Positions 48,301 to 60,300 of a stretch of 64,000 bases of DNA are shown in pieces. The notes below the pieces were generated by a model, which searched no databases, was not told the DNA's origin, and saw only the letters and a list, made by a program, of their open reading frames with translations. A program made the translations under genes and the position numbers. The stretch comes from Odobenus rosmarus divergens. Its lineage: Eukaryota > Chordata > Mammalia > Carnivora > Odobenidae. The first letter of the stretch is position 1. Every line of letters begins with the position of its first letter. The stretch covers positions 2,618,581 to 2,682,580 of the forward strand of contig NW_004450477.1 of the NCBI RefSeq assembly GCF_000321225.1, written 5' to 3'.

Positions 48301-51300
48301 GGACGCCATTTCCCTCTGAAACTCTGAACTCAGCTGTTTAAAAGATGATACTTGGGTTCCATAGAGTTTGGAATGATAGTGTTTCCAAGATGATGTGTGG
48401 TTCCATAGAGTTTGGGATCACTGACACGTAGTACATTGATCATGCTTAACTGATGCCCTGTCAGTCAGTGGTGTTCTCTTGGGGTCAAGGGCAGCATTTC
48501 AAGAGCCCAAAGCACTTGAGGTTTTGTCAAAATCTTCATGGGGGCAGGATAGCACTTCTCAAGGTGGTGACTCTCTTTTAGCTCCCTTTACCCCCGTGGC
48601 CATCCTCTCCCAAGAAAGCTGCCGAGCAAGTCAGGACCAGAGGTGGCCCCATGGGTCTCGGTGTGCGAAGCCCTCTGTCCTGATGGGGAGAATGAGCAGT
48701 GGTTTATAAGGCAGCAGAGAGAAGGTATTCAGAGATTATGGCTAAGCCTAAAATCAGAACCTTGTTACACTCCACAGAATGCACATGGAGAAGTTGGCTT
48801 GACCTTGTTTCCCTCAACACTGTTACAGGTTTGAAGATGGCACCATCTCATTCCTTGACGTGATAGCACTAAAACATGGATTTGATGCCCTAGAGCTCCT
48901 CACAGGTCAGTGGACCCTTTCTTCCATGTCAGATTTTCTCCTGGAATGGGCACGGTTTAGGTAAGGACATGGGTCTGTGCGAGTGGCTGGCACTTGGCTG
49001 CTGAACCCTGGATGAAGTTGAAGCTTATTCTCAAGAACCTCAGAATGATTCTGAGGCAAGAGCAAGAGACTGAGGTGCCTTTGTTGTTGTTGTTGTTGTT
49101 GTTTTGCCAGTTAAAAGAACATTTTAACGAGTTAGACATATTATAAATCGGAGATGAGTAGCTTCATAGCAGCAGACGAACCATCCTTGGTCCTTGGACT
49201 GGGAATGATTACAGATCCGGAGACCTCATTCCGCCATTCCCTTGCTGGGTCCTCCCTCCTGTCACACGGGAGAGCTGTATGTTGAGCCCACTTTGCCCAT
49301 GAGGAGCTAATACTCAGAGAGGTTAAATGCCTTCCCCAGGGTCAGGGACCTAGTAATTGAGAGGGCAGGGATTTCAACCTAGGCCATAACAATGCCTAAC
49401 CCTGGCGCACCTGGGCAGGTTGGGGGCTCAGTCGGTGAAGCCTTTGCCTTCAGCTCAGGTCATGATCCCAGGGTCGTGGGATCGAGCCCCGCATCGGGCT
49501 CTCTGCTCTGCGGGAAGCCTGCTTCTCCCTCTCCCACTCCCCCTGCTTGTGTTCCCTCTCTCGCTTGTCTCTCTCTGTCAAATAAATAAATAAAATCTTT
49601 TAAAAAAATAAAAAACGCCTAACCCTGAGCCCCAACCACTGTCTCTCCTGTTGGCCTTTGCAATAATGCATGTTTTCTTTCCTGGTAAGTGGGAGACATT
49701 CACTGTAGGCTGACACGCCAACAGATGTCACTTCCCATCATGTGGAGTTTGACACAAAGGTATACATGACTAGAAGAGCCTCTGACTCATGGGACAGGCA
49801 GGCAGACACCATCCTGTTGTGCTCCTGGGCACCCCTCCAAAGGCTGAGCTTATAGAACTGGGTGGTGCTGTTTGTACCATCCATATGGAAATAGAGTTGT
49901 GGTGAACCAGGGATGTGGCTTAATGATTAGATGGTCCGTCCTTTCTCTCTCTCTGGTCACAATAATGAGACCCTTCAGGTTCTCAACCTGAGCCCGATAC
50001 TGGAGGCAGAAAGGATTCTTGGGAGAGGAAGGGTCGGTAGCCCTGACAGTAATACAGGGTGGTGAGTGGACATCATCCAGGACAAGAGGAAATAATAAAG
50101 ACAAGCACTGAGCGATGAGCACTTTTCCAAGGAAAGATATTAATAGATACCCACACCGCAAGCTACAGGTCTGTCGGGGGCTGGGGCACCTCTGAACTGA
50201 AAGCAGACTGACCATATCGGTTCCCCAGTAAAGCAAACCCTGATTATTCCTACTTATTTGCTCCTTTGGAAAAAAATGTGAACTATCTGTAACATAAAAT
50301 GTACCATTTTATCCAGTTTAAGTGTACATTTCAGTGGCATTAAGTACGTTTGCCTTGTTATGCAGCCATCCAGCACTGACCATCTCTAGGACTTCTGCAT
50401 CATCCCAAACTGAAACTGTACCTATTCGACAGTAACTCCCCTTTGCCCCTTCCCCTGGCCCAAGTAATCTCCGTTCTCTTTTCTGTCTCTGCGAATTTGC
50501 CTATTCTAGGCACTTATAGAAGACACAATATTTGTCCTTTTATGTCTGGCTTATTTCACATAATGTTTTCAAGGTTCATCCATGTTGTAACACGTATCCT
50601 TAATTGATTTGAAGAGTGTTAAAATGATTTAAACATGAAAAGAAACAGCAAAAAAAAAAAGGTACATTTAAAGATAAAATTGTGAACTGGCTGGGTCAGT
50701 TGGTGGAGTGTGCAACTCTGGATCTTGGGGTTATGAGTTCGAGCCCAGCATCGGGTGTAGAGATTACTTAAAAATAAATTTTAAAAAATTTAAAAAATAC
50801 TAATAAAGATAAAATTGTGCATTTTTGCCATCTGTAACCCAAGGGTATAAATTAAAAAAAGAAAAGCGAAGGATGACAAGATTCCTGTGACAATTCCACA
50901 CAACAGGAACAGTGAGGTGTTGGTCAGGGCCCCACATCTACACATTAACCATACGGACAGTACCACACACTGTCTACCAGTATTTACAACTATTAATCTG
51001 AGCTCCAGCTTGGTGGTTAGAATGATCTTATTTTTCTTAGAAATGAGTGAGTGAGGGGCGCCTGGGTGGCTCAGTCGGTGAAGTGTCTGCCTTCGGCTCG
51101 GGGCATGATCTCAGGGTCATGGGATCGAGCCCCACGTCGGGCTCCCTGCTTAGCAGGGAGTCTGCTTCTCTCTCCCTCTGCCTCTCCCCCTACTTGTGCT
51201 CTCTCGCTCTCAAATCAATCAATAAATAAATAAAATGAGTGAGTGAATTACATGTGAAATTCATGTTTCTCTCTGACGTTTCACAATCGTTTTTGAGGTG

Positions 51301-54300
51301 GAATGGAGAATATAAAGCAGCACACCTTCACCTTGGCTCAGTACACCTACACTGCCCTGTCTGCCCTCCGGTACCCCAGTGGAGCCCCTGTGGTGCGGAT
51401 TTACAGTGACTCTGAATTCAGCAGCCCGGAGGTGCAGGGTCCGGTCATCAATTTTAACGTGCTCGACCCCAGTGGGAACATCATTGGTTATTCCCAGGTG
51501 GGTCTCCTCATCACCTCGCACCCTCATTCACAGCAGAAATGCGGTCCTCTGGCACTCTGCCGCCTTCTGGAGCCCTGAAATGTGCGGTGCGGGTCCTGGA
51601 GTGCTTGCGGCAGCTGTGGGAAGGGCAGCCCGGGCGTGGGTGCAGGGACCCCGGCCCTTCCTTAGAGGCTCTGTACTCTCGTTTCCATGCCGTTCTAACT
51701 GGCGTGGCTGTTTACTTTACCAGCCCTCCTTTTTCAGCCAGAAATTGTCCATTTCGAGTGCGAGGGGAGGGATGCAGAGTGATCGCCGTGCAAGGGGACA
51801 GCTGACAGCTTGCCAGCAAGGGAAGGCACCCTAAAAGAGTGTAGACAGAAAAGCAGCGTAAGACAGAATAGTACTTCTCAGGTTGTTTCATGTCGATTCA
51901 GCATGGCGGCCCCAGTGACCGGATCACGGCATCACACAAAACGTGGGCCTGTTACCACCAGGTATTTGCCTGCAGCTTGGAATTCAGAACTCCTTCTTTA
52001 CAACAAGTATCACAAAAGCCCTTATTTCTGCCATAGTTCATGCATATTATGAGTTCAAAGGATTTAGTAGTTTGGTTATAAAATAGTTTGTGCAAAAGTG
52101 CTCTTTGTATCTATTTTCCCATGAAAACAGGGCAAAGAGTGGAGGCTGGGAACTGCTGGGGTCCTTGCCATAGCTGAGTAAGCTGGTCACTGTTCAGTCA
52201 ATTAAAATGTCCAGAGTCATAGCAAGCACTCAGACATGGTGGTAGATGGTCACCAGATGGGGTGTCACAGGCTAGCAGGAATGGGGAGCCCGAGGCCCAT
52301 CCCAGAGCATGGGTTCCTAGAGCAGCTCTGTGAGGAGCAGTTTCAATGGTCAGATAAGTTTGGAAGAAAGTGCTCGTCTTCCCTTGAAAGCCATGATCCC
52401 CATTCACCTTTGTTAAATGCAGAATTTCTCAAACAAAATCCATTTCTCGAGGAAGCATATCCACCCCCTCTTCTCAATAGCCATAAACTATCTGAGGAAC
52501 AAAGTTAAGAACTATGCTTCTGGGGACATGTCGATTCTTACTGGTATCTGGGGAGGGGACATTTTACAACCACAGGTTGTCTCTTGGGTAGGTTTACTGT
52601 GCAGAGCCCCGCTCAGTAAGTCCCTGGCAGGCTGATGCCACAAAGAAGCATGCGATTTTAAATGCTTTTGGAGGATGATGGAAAACACATCAGGAGGAAA
52701 CGTTTTGCCTTCTTAAATACATTATTCTGGGTGACTGGTAAAGTAAGTCTCATTCTTGGACCTAAATAAGTTTGTATTTCCTGCGTGGTGTGAAGGAGGA
52801 CAGACAGGTGACCGTGAAGTACGCTGTGTCAGGCAGAGCAGGGAGGGAATGCCTCATTTGCCCAGAGAAACCTCGAAGAGGAGAAGAGCCCTGGGGTCGG
52901 GGCAGGGGGAAACACCTGTTTAGGTGTCCTGCTGACTTCACTAGGTCTCTTATTCCACGAGGCTGGACCCAGGACAAGTTTCTCTGTCCATGTGTCTGTA
53001 AAGGCAGCTGGTCACATGAGGGACCAGTGGATTCCATGGCCGAGGCCTGGAAATCCAGCCTGGTTTCCCCGGGCTCCTTCCCTGTGTCAGAATTCCACAG
53101 GGATATTGGTGGCCTTCAGAAAGATCAGATGGTTTCATGGCTGGGTTGGGCTCTCTTTTCAGGAGATTTCAAAAGAATCTGTGATTCTTTTCAAGGTTAG
53201 CTTTCCATAAGAAGTTTGGGGTTCTTGTTTTTGGTATCAGGCCTCCTAATTCCATTCTTCCCTCTGGGGAAGTCACTCTACTCAGTGGTTAAGAATGTGG
53301 GCTCAGATTCTGACTGCCTTTTGTTGGCTCTATGAGCTTGGGCAAGTTAGTGTAAACACTCCAAGTGTCCATGAAATGGGGATGGCAAAGTACCCTGCTG
53401 ATAGTGTTGCTCTGAGGATTGAATGAGATATGCTATTGAATGCCTGAGCACGGGTCCCAGTAGGAAGCAAGTGCTCAGTAAACGCTCAGCATGAAGGCAT
53501 CTGGGTGGGGAGGCTCCCATGCTGCACGCTGGTACGGCTGCTTTCTTGATGTCCCCAGATGTTGTGCTCATCCTGCTGCTGAAACCAAATCTTTCCCTTG
53601 GTCAGGCACCAGCCGGGATCCCACGGGGCTCAAGGTGAGAGGGTACCGCCTCGTAATGGGAAATTAGGAGGAAGGGTTAAGTGTGGCCCAAACAGCCTCT
53701 TCTAAGTGGAGGCCTTCTCTCTTCCTGAATCTTGGTGGGTTTGTGACTCGCTCATAACCAGGAGAATGCCACAGAAGGGGATGCTGTGTGGCAGCCACAT
53801 CAGAATTATTCCTTGGGATGTCCATTCTGGGGCCCAAGTTACCATGTAAGAAGGTCTACACTGAGGCTGCCATGCTCTGAGGAAGCCAGCCGTGTGGAGA
53901 GGCCAAGCACAGGCCCCCTGGTGGCAGTCCTGTTTTGAGCCCTCCTGGCTGGGAGGCCACACACACACACACACACACACACACAGGCATAAGTGAGTCT
54001 CCAGATGATTCCAACTCCCAGACACAACGTCACTCCCAGCCTTGGTGTCTTTCCTGCTGAGAGTCGGGAAATCATGGAAAAGAGTCAAGCTTCTCCTCTG
54101 CACTCTTTCCAAATTCCTGACCTACTATAGCTGCGAGCACAAAAAAATGGTTATTATTTTGTTCCACCAAGTTTAGTGGCTTGTTTCACAGCAGTGGTAA
54201 CAGACTGTGAATGTGGGGTGTGGGGGTGGGCACAGGAGACTTCTATTTCCAGTTGGCAGGGGTTGGGGTGGGGCAGTGAGGGAGCCTCCCAAGCAGCTAC

Positions 54301-57300
54301 CCGTTGAAAGGAGGCTACCTGACTCTGGAGATGGGGTTGGCCTGACCCGGTGGTTCTGCCAGGTCTCAGCTCTGAGTGCCAGGGAATGCCTGAATTTCAT
54401 TAGCAGGTCTCCACGTCACTGAACTATTTGCCCAGGCTAAAGGAGCAGAGTTGCTTTCCTGAGGCCCCTCAGTTCAACCCAGAGGATGGCTTCTTCTCAC
54501 TCTGACAGTCCAGGGTAGGCAGCTAACGTGAAGACAGCCCTGGTCTCAGCACTGTGGGAGGCGCCATTGCTGTTACAGGCTGCTGGAAGCACATGCTGAC
54601 CGTGTGGTGACATCCTTTAACACCGGTTTCATGTCATATTGAACCCACAGGTGGATAAAATGGCCAATCTTTACAACATCCACTTGCGAACTGGCTGCTT
54701 CTGCAACACTGGGGCCTGCCAGAGGCACCTGGGGATAAGCGACGAGATGGTCAAGAAGCATCTTCAGGTTGGTAATGCTGGTCATCTCCAACGGTGGCCT
54801 CTCCAACCACCCTGGAGGCTGGTCTTGTGTCTGGGGTCAGAGATCCCAACCAACCGTGAACTGGATTTTACTTACAAAGAGAGAGGAAGGCCCGCTACAG
54901 AAACAAATTCAGTTTTAGATAGAATATTTGATCCTGCGGAGTGTTGTGACCCCAACTCTTTAGGTGACTGACCTGGGTTCAGCACGGGGGCAGGTAGGTG
55001 CCCTGAGCAGCGACTGGTACCGGGCAGCCCCGCTTGGAGAAGACTGGGGACCCTCACCTTTCTTTCCCCGCCTCCCAGCAGGAGCACCCAGCCTGCTTTG
55101 GCTTTTGTAGTGGCCCTGGCTGGTCATTCACAGAGGGAGCATTTCTGTCTTGCCTTCTTGTCAAAGGCAGCTCTCAGGGATGCAGCCCTCCCTTTGGTTC
55201 TGAGAGAGGCTCAAGGGAGCGACCAGCAGGTGTTTCTCCTGCCTCAGCCCAGGGGAGACCAAGAAGCTGACCCATCAAGCTTCTGAAACTTTGGTCTGTC
55301 TTTTGACGTGTCTGTGGGTTGGCATGGCACGCGGCTCTGGGTAAATACCTTCCGTGCAGTATTTCTTCTAAACTTTTTAATGATCCATTGAGATTGGTAT
55401 TGGCCCCAATTTACACCTGAGCAAAGCGAGATTCGCAAGGGAGTCCTTATGCTTAGGAGACCATGGTTCAGGCACACAGTGCGTGTTACTGTTGCAGTTT
55501 CTTGTCCTGGGTTAAGTTTCTTCTTCAAAATGATTTCCAATTTATCCATGCGGAATGAGTCACTCTGGCTGACTTATTTCCCTTTTATTCTAGTCCGGTC
55601 ATGTCTGTGGAGACAATGTGGACCTCATAGATGGGCAGCCTACAGGGTCTGTGAGGATTTCCTTTGGATATATGTCTACACTTGAGGATGCCCAGGCCTT
55701 TCTCAGGTTCATCATAGCAATGCAGCTGCGCCGGTCTGATGGACAGCCCCTCCCTCAGACCGCCGCTGGGGAGGCTGGAGCCCTGTCAGAGAGCGAGGCT
55801 CAGGACGCCGTGCCGGCCACCACGGACAGATGTAGTTCCTCACCTCAGAAAGAGGCCCCCACAGCCTCTGGGGTTTGCAACGACTTGCCGAGCACTCTGG
55901 ATGCAGGGGGTTCGCACCCACCTCCTCTGATGGCCACCGGGACCCAGCAGACCCCTTCAGAGAAAGCTGCAGGAGTCCTGGATGGGGGCCTTGGGCCACA
56001 TGTCATCACCAACCTTTACCTCTACCCGATCAAATCCTGTGCTGCATTTGAGGTAAGGGTTTTAAAGGAGGCACAGAGACTGCCTTTTGTTGTTGTTCTT
56101 GTTGTTTACTTTATGACTTTTTTTTTTGATAAAGTGAAGAAAAAAGGACAGAAAGTAAAGCAAAGCATGCAGAAAATCAAAATCATATTCGGAGTATCGT
56201 GACATATGAAGGGTTGTTCTCATTCTACCTTTCTTGGTTTGGGTTGACTTTTGAACATGGCTCCGCTTGGAGGTACACCGGAGATGATCCTGTTTCTGAA
56301 TGGTGAACACCTAGTTACTCTTAATAATTATAGATATAATTTTCACTGAATGCACGTGCTGGTTCCCTGCTGAAGCATTTTACATGCTTTGTTTCGTTCC
56401 ATCTTTAAAACAACAATATGAGGTGCATGGGAGTATCATCCCCATTTTATAGATAGCCTGAGGGCTGTTGAGGTTAAGCACTTTGCCCAGTGATTGATGA
56501 GCTAGGAAAGATTTGAATCCGGGTCTGCTGATTCCTTGGGTCAATGCTTTTATGTGACTTATTCTGCTCAGCCCTCCCTGTGGATATGAACTGTGTTATG
56601 TCTTGAAGCGTGCCGGCCTGGTGATTACCTGAGCTGGGAGGCTGGGGTGCCCGCCTTGGCTGGCCAGCCAGCCCTGACACCCCTGCGGTGGCAAAACTGA
56701 AGCTATCTTTCTATGATCTGTGTGTGTCTCAAGTCCCAGGCAAAGGTCCCAGACTCCTGAGCCTCTGGAATAACAGACTCTTTGGTTCCTGATCAGACAT
56801 ACCATGGTCAGGGCTGTTTGTGGCCTGCCTTTCAGGGTGGTCCCATGGGAGCCTGTCCTCCAGGCTGAGACCGTAACAAGCAAGTTCACTTTCACTTCCT
56901 AATGGAGGAAGGTGAGGAGTCCATGTTTCCCATGTGTGTGAGGACTTGTATTTTTCACAGACTGGTCATGTTCCGTAGGATAGCCACATAGCACAAATAC
57001 CCCATGGAGGAATTAGTGTCCCATTTCACAGATGAGGACACTGAGACTCAGTAAGCTTTGCTAAAGGTCTTCTATCCATCTTCTCATTCAAAAACTGCAT
57101 ACCAAGGACCTGCTATCTGCCAGGCCTTGGGCCAACACCTGTTATACATTGATGAGCAAAATGGAAAATGTTCCTTCCCTTAGAGAGTGCAGTATCTCAG
57201 AAGGGACAGACACAAGACCAAGCACCACCCAAGTGAATAGAATCACACTGGTAATAAGGGCCCATGAAGACATGAAGATAGAATTCTGGTGGACAGATGT

Positions 57301-60300
57301 CTTAGTCCATTCTGGCTGCCATAGCAAAGTGCCATCAACTGTGTGGCTTATAAACAACAAAAATTTATTTCTCATGGTTCTGGAGGCTGCAAGTCCAAGA
57401 TCAAGGTGCTGGCAGATTCGATGTCCAGTGAAGGTTCACTGCCTGGTTCACAGACAGTGTCTTCTCACTGTGTCCTCACCTGGCAAAGGGGTGAGGGAGC
57501 TCTCTGGGGCCTCTTCTCTAAGATCTTTAATTACATTCATGACAGCTCCACCCTCATGATCTACTCACCTTCCAAAGACCTCCTAACCCCCAATGTGAGG
57601 GTATTATCTGAGGTTTCCTTATGATTTCTGTAGTTTTGGCAGGAATTCCAGAAGAGTGATACTATGCTTTCTCAGTGCATCACAGAAGGAGACACACACT
57701 GTTCATTTGTCTCAATGCTGGTGACATTAACGATCATCATTTGCTTAAGATGGGGTCTGCCAGGTTTCTCTACTGTAAAATTCATTAATAACTAATTAAT
57801 CAGTATTTCGTGGAGAGATATTTTGAGGATATGTAAATATCCTGTTCCTTGTCAAACTTTTATTCACTAGATTTAGCATCTACTGATGACTTTTGCCTAA
57901 ATCAGTGATTGGAATGATGATTGCAAAATGGTAATTTAAGAAATTCCATCATTCTTTTTAGATTTATTAGTTGCTATTCTATTGTAGGGTAGAGCTTTCC
58001 TTCTTCCATGTTTATTTAGTCATTAATTCTTCTCTCTCTTTTTGTATCTTCATGGACTCATCGATGCTGATTTTGCTCGAAAGTTTACAACCCATCTTTA
58101 TCAGTATTTATTTTGACGCTTAAATTGCCACAGACTTGGCCCCTGGGAGCTCCTTCAGGTCAGATCCTGTGTCCTTTTGATATGTCCCTGTTATTCCTTG
58201 AGCATTTCCTTACTTTCTGGTGCAATAATGTGTTCGAGGCTCATTCTGTATGTCCCCTGCCTGAGAAATGGAATGGGTCATTTCATCAAAAGCACTTCAC
58301 TTCTTACATCAGAGAATGACATTGAGAAACTAATACTTGGTTGCCAAGTCTGATCCTTGACCTTGCTCCTATGCCCTCTGAGTGTACAGAGCTTAAAAAT
58401 ATTTGCTGTTGTGACAGATTATCATAAACTTTTAACAGGACTCATCTGATTAGATTGGGCCCACCTGGATAATCCAGGAAGATCTCCCCATTGTAGGGTC
58501 CTCAACTTTCATCGCACCTACAAGTCCCTTTTGCCTAATTCCAGGGATTAGGATGTGGACATGTTTAGGAGGACCATTATTCTGTCCACCACATATATGT
58601 ATGTGTTAAGACTTTTGCGATACTCTGCATACATGTGTGCATACACACATCTGTATTTTTATATCTATCTACCTATTATCTATCGATCTATCATCTGTCT
58701 CTACCAGCTAGCCATGCTCCCGATTTCCCACTAACACCTCCACTTTCAATCCAATACCACATTGTTTATTCTATCTATGCCCCTCTCCATACTTGTAACT
58801 CCTGTTAGAAACCTGGCTTCTATACCTTCACCAGATACTTATTTGCTCAACTTCTCCTTCTGTAACCAAACCCCCGCTGCAGCAGCTGAAGGCTCAGCCC
58901 CACACATGCCAGTTCCCCGCCTCCTCAGGAGGAAGAAAGGAGGAAAGGGGAAGCCAGCACATTACATTTTTAGATGGCAAAATAAAAGAGAAAATTATAG
59001 ACCTATTTCCACAAATAGGTGAAGAACTGTGAAGAGTCTGAGGTTTGCCCTCCTTGTAAGCTAACCAGCTAGCCTGCCACAGTGTTCTCGATGCTGGCAG
59101 AAAACATGAGACTCCTGGGTCAGAGACAAAGGGCTTTATTACTCACAGAACAGCAGGCAGCATGAGCTTCATGTTTGTGTTGCTTCCCTGTGCCCCCCAA
59201 GTCCCAAGAGGGGTTACAGAGGGGCCCAGGTGGATGGTGTGCACATGGCTGAGGAACCCCTCTCTCAGGGAACCGTATTCATAAAAGGATGCGAGCAAAC
59301 ATGCCTAGCTGTTGCTCAGAGGAAGACATTAAAATACTGGACTGTGAGCAAACCTGTTCTCCTACCCAGAGGCTTGTATTCATTGTATTTACTTGTATTC
59401 TCTATACAAACATACTCAGAAAGGTAGTCTGGAACGAAAGGGCAGTTAGTACTTCTGCTCGTGACAACAGACACGCAGAAACAAGAGACGTGAAGATCGT
59501 CTCCCAGTAACACATTGTCTTCTAAAAAGTTATTTGTAATTCAAAACATATTTTCCTACAGAAATAATGATGGTGGTTTCTGGGCTTTCCAATAGAAGTA
59601 ATATTTAATAATAGATAAATAAATAAGAAATAATGATGGTGGTTTTTGGGCTTACCCATAAAGGCATATAGACCATTATATTGCAGAGCTTGAGTGTTGG
59701 ACCAACAGAAGCAGCTATAGTCTGTGGGGAGACTATTGGATACATGAGAAAAATTGAAGGGAGAGGTAAAGAGATTAACACCTATGGATCATCTGATATA
59801 GTTTAGTTGCTTTACATTTTATATTTCATTTTAGCTTTCAGCCAATACTATGAGAAATGATAATAATGTCCATCCTACATGTGACAAAGCCAAGACTCAG
59901 GAAGGTTAGGAAGTTGTTCAAAGCTAGTAACGGTTGAGGTGGGATTTAAACCCAGGTCTGTCAGTCTCCAGAGTTGCCCCCACCCCCCATTACACGACAT
60001 TTCCACTTCCTGAATACAGGGCTCTCCCTGCTTGAGGTGAAGCTTCCCGTGACTTTCTTCCTCCTTGAGTTCTGTGCCCTCCCCCTGCGCCCTCTAGCCC
60101 CTCTCCTTTGCTTTCCGTGGTGCCTCAGTCTTTCCTGAGGTCCCTCACTGGAAGACCCACCCCAAAATGCCCCTTGATTAAAAATTGCTTCCCACTCTTC
60201 ATCACCTGCTATTGAAGTTTTCAGGTTCTTTTGGGTAGCTGAATTGAGTGCTCAGAGGAAAACAATTGGATGAAATTGATTCATTCACAGTTTGAGAATG

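Larger units (their letters stand above)
45852..48828 (+). other. MOCOS intron 4
   Basis: A 3.0-kb intron. GC-rich unique sequence to 46850, a minus-strand SINE (46898-47111), an AT-rich repetitive block (47620-47830), then unique sequence with a short near-direct repeat (48347-48418). Confidence 0.7.
48906..51297 (+). other. MOCOS intron 5
   Basis: A 2.4-kb intron with a MIR fragment (49230-49385), SINEs at 49405, 50685 and 51055, and an antisense L1 3' piece (50268-50640). 49629-50267 looks unique. Confidence 0.7.
51498..54650 (+). other. MOCOS intron 6
   Basis: A 3.2-kb intron, mostly unique sequence. It holds a MIR fragment (53285-53495) and a (CA)14 tract (53958-53985). No SINE of the young type was seen. 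Confidence 0.7.
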
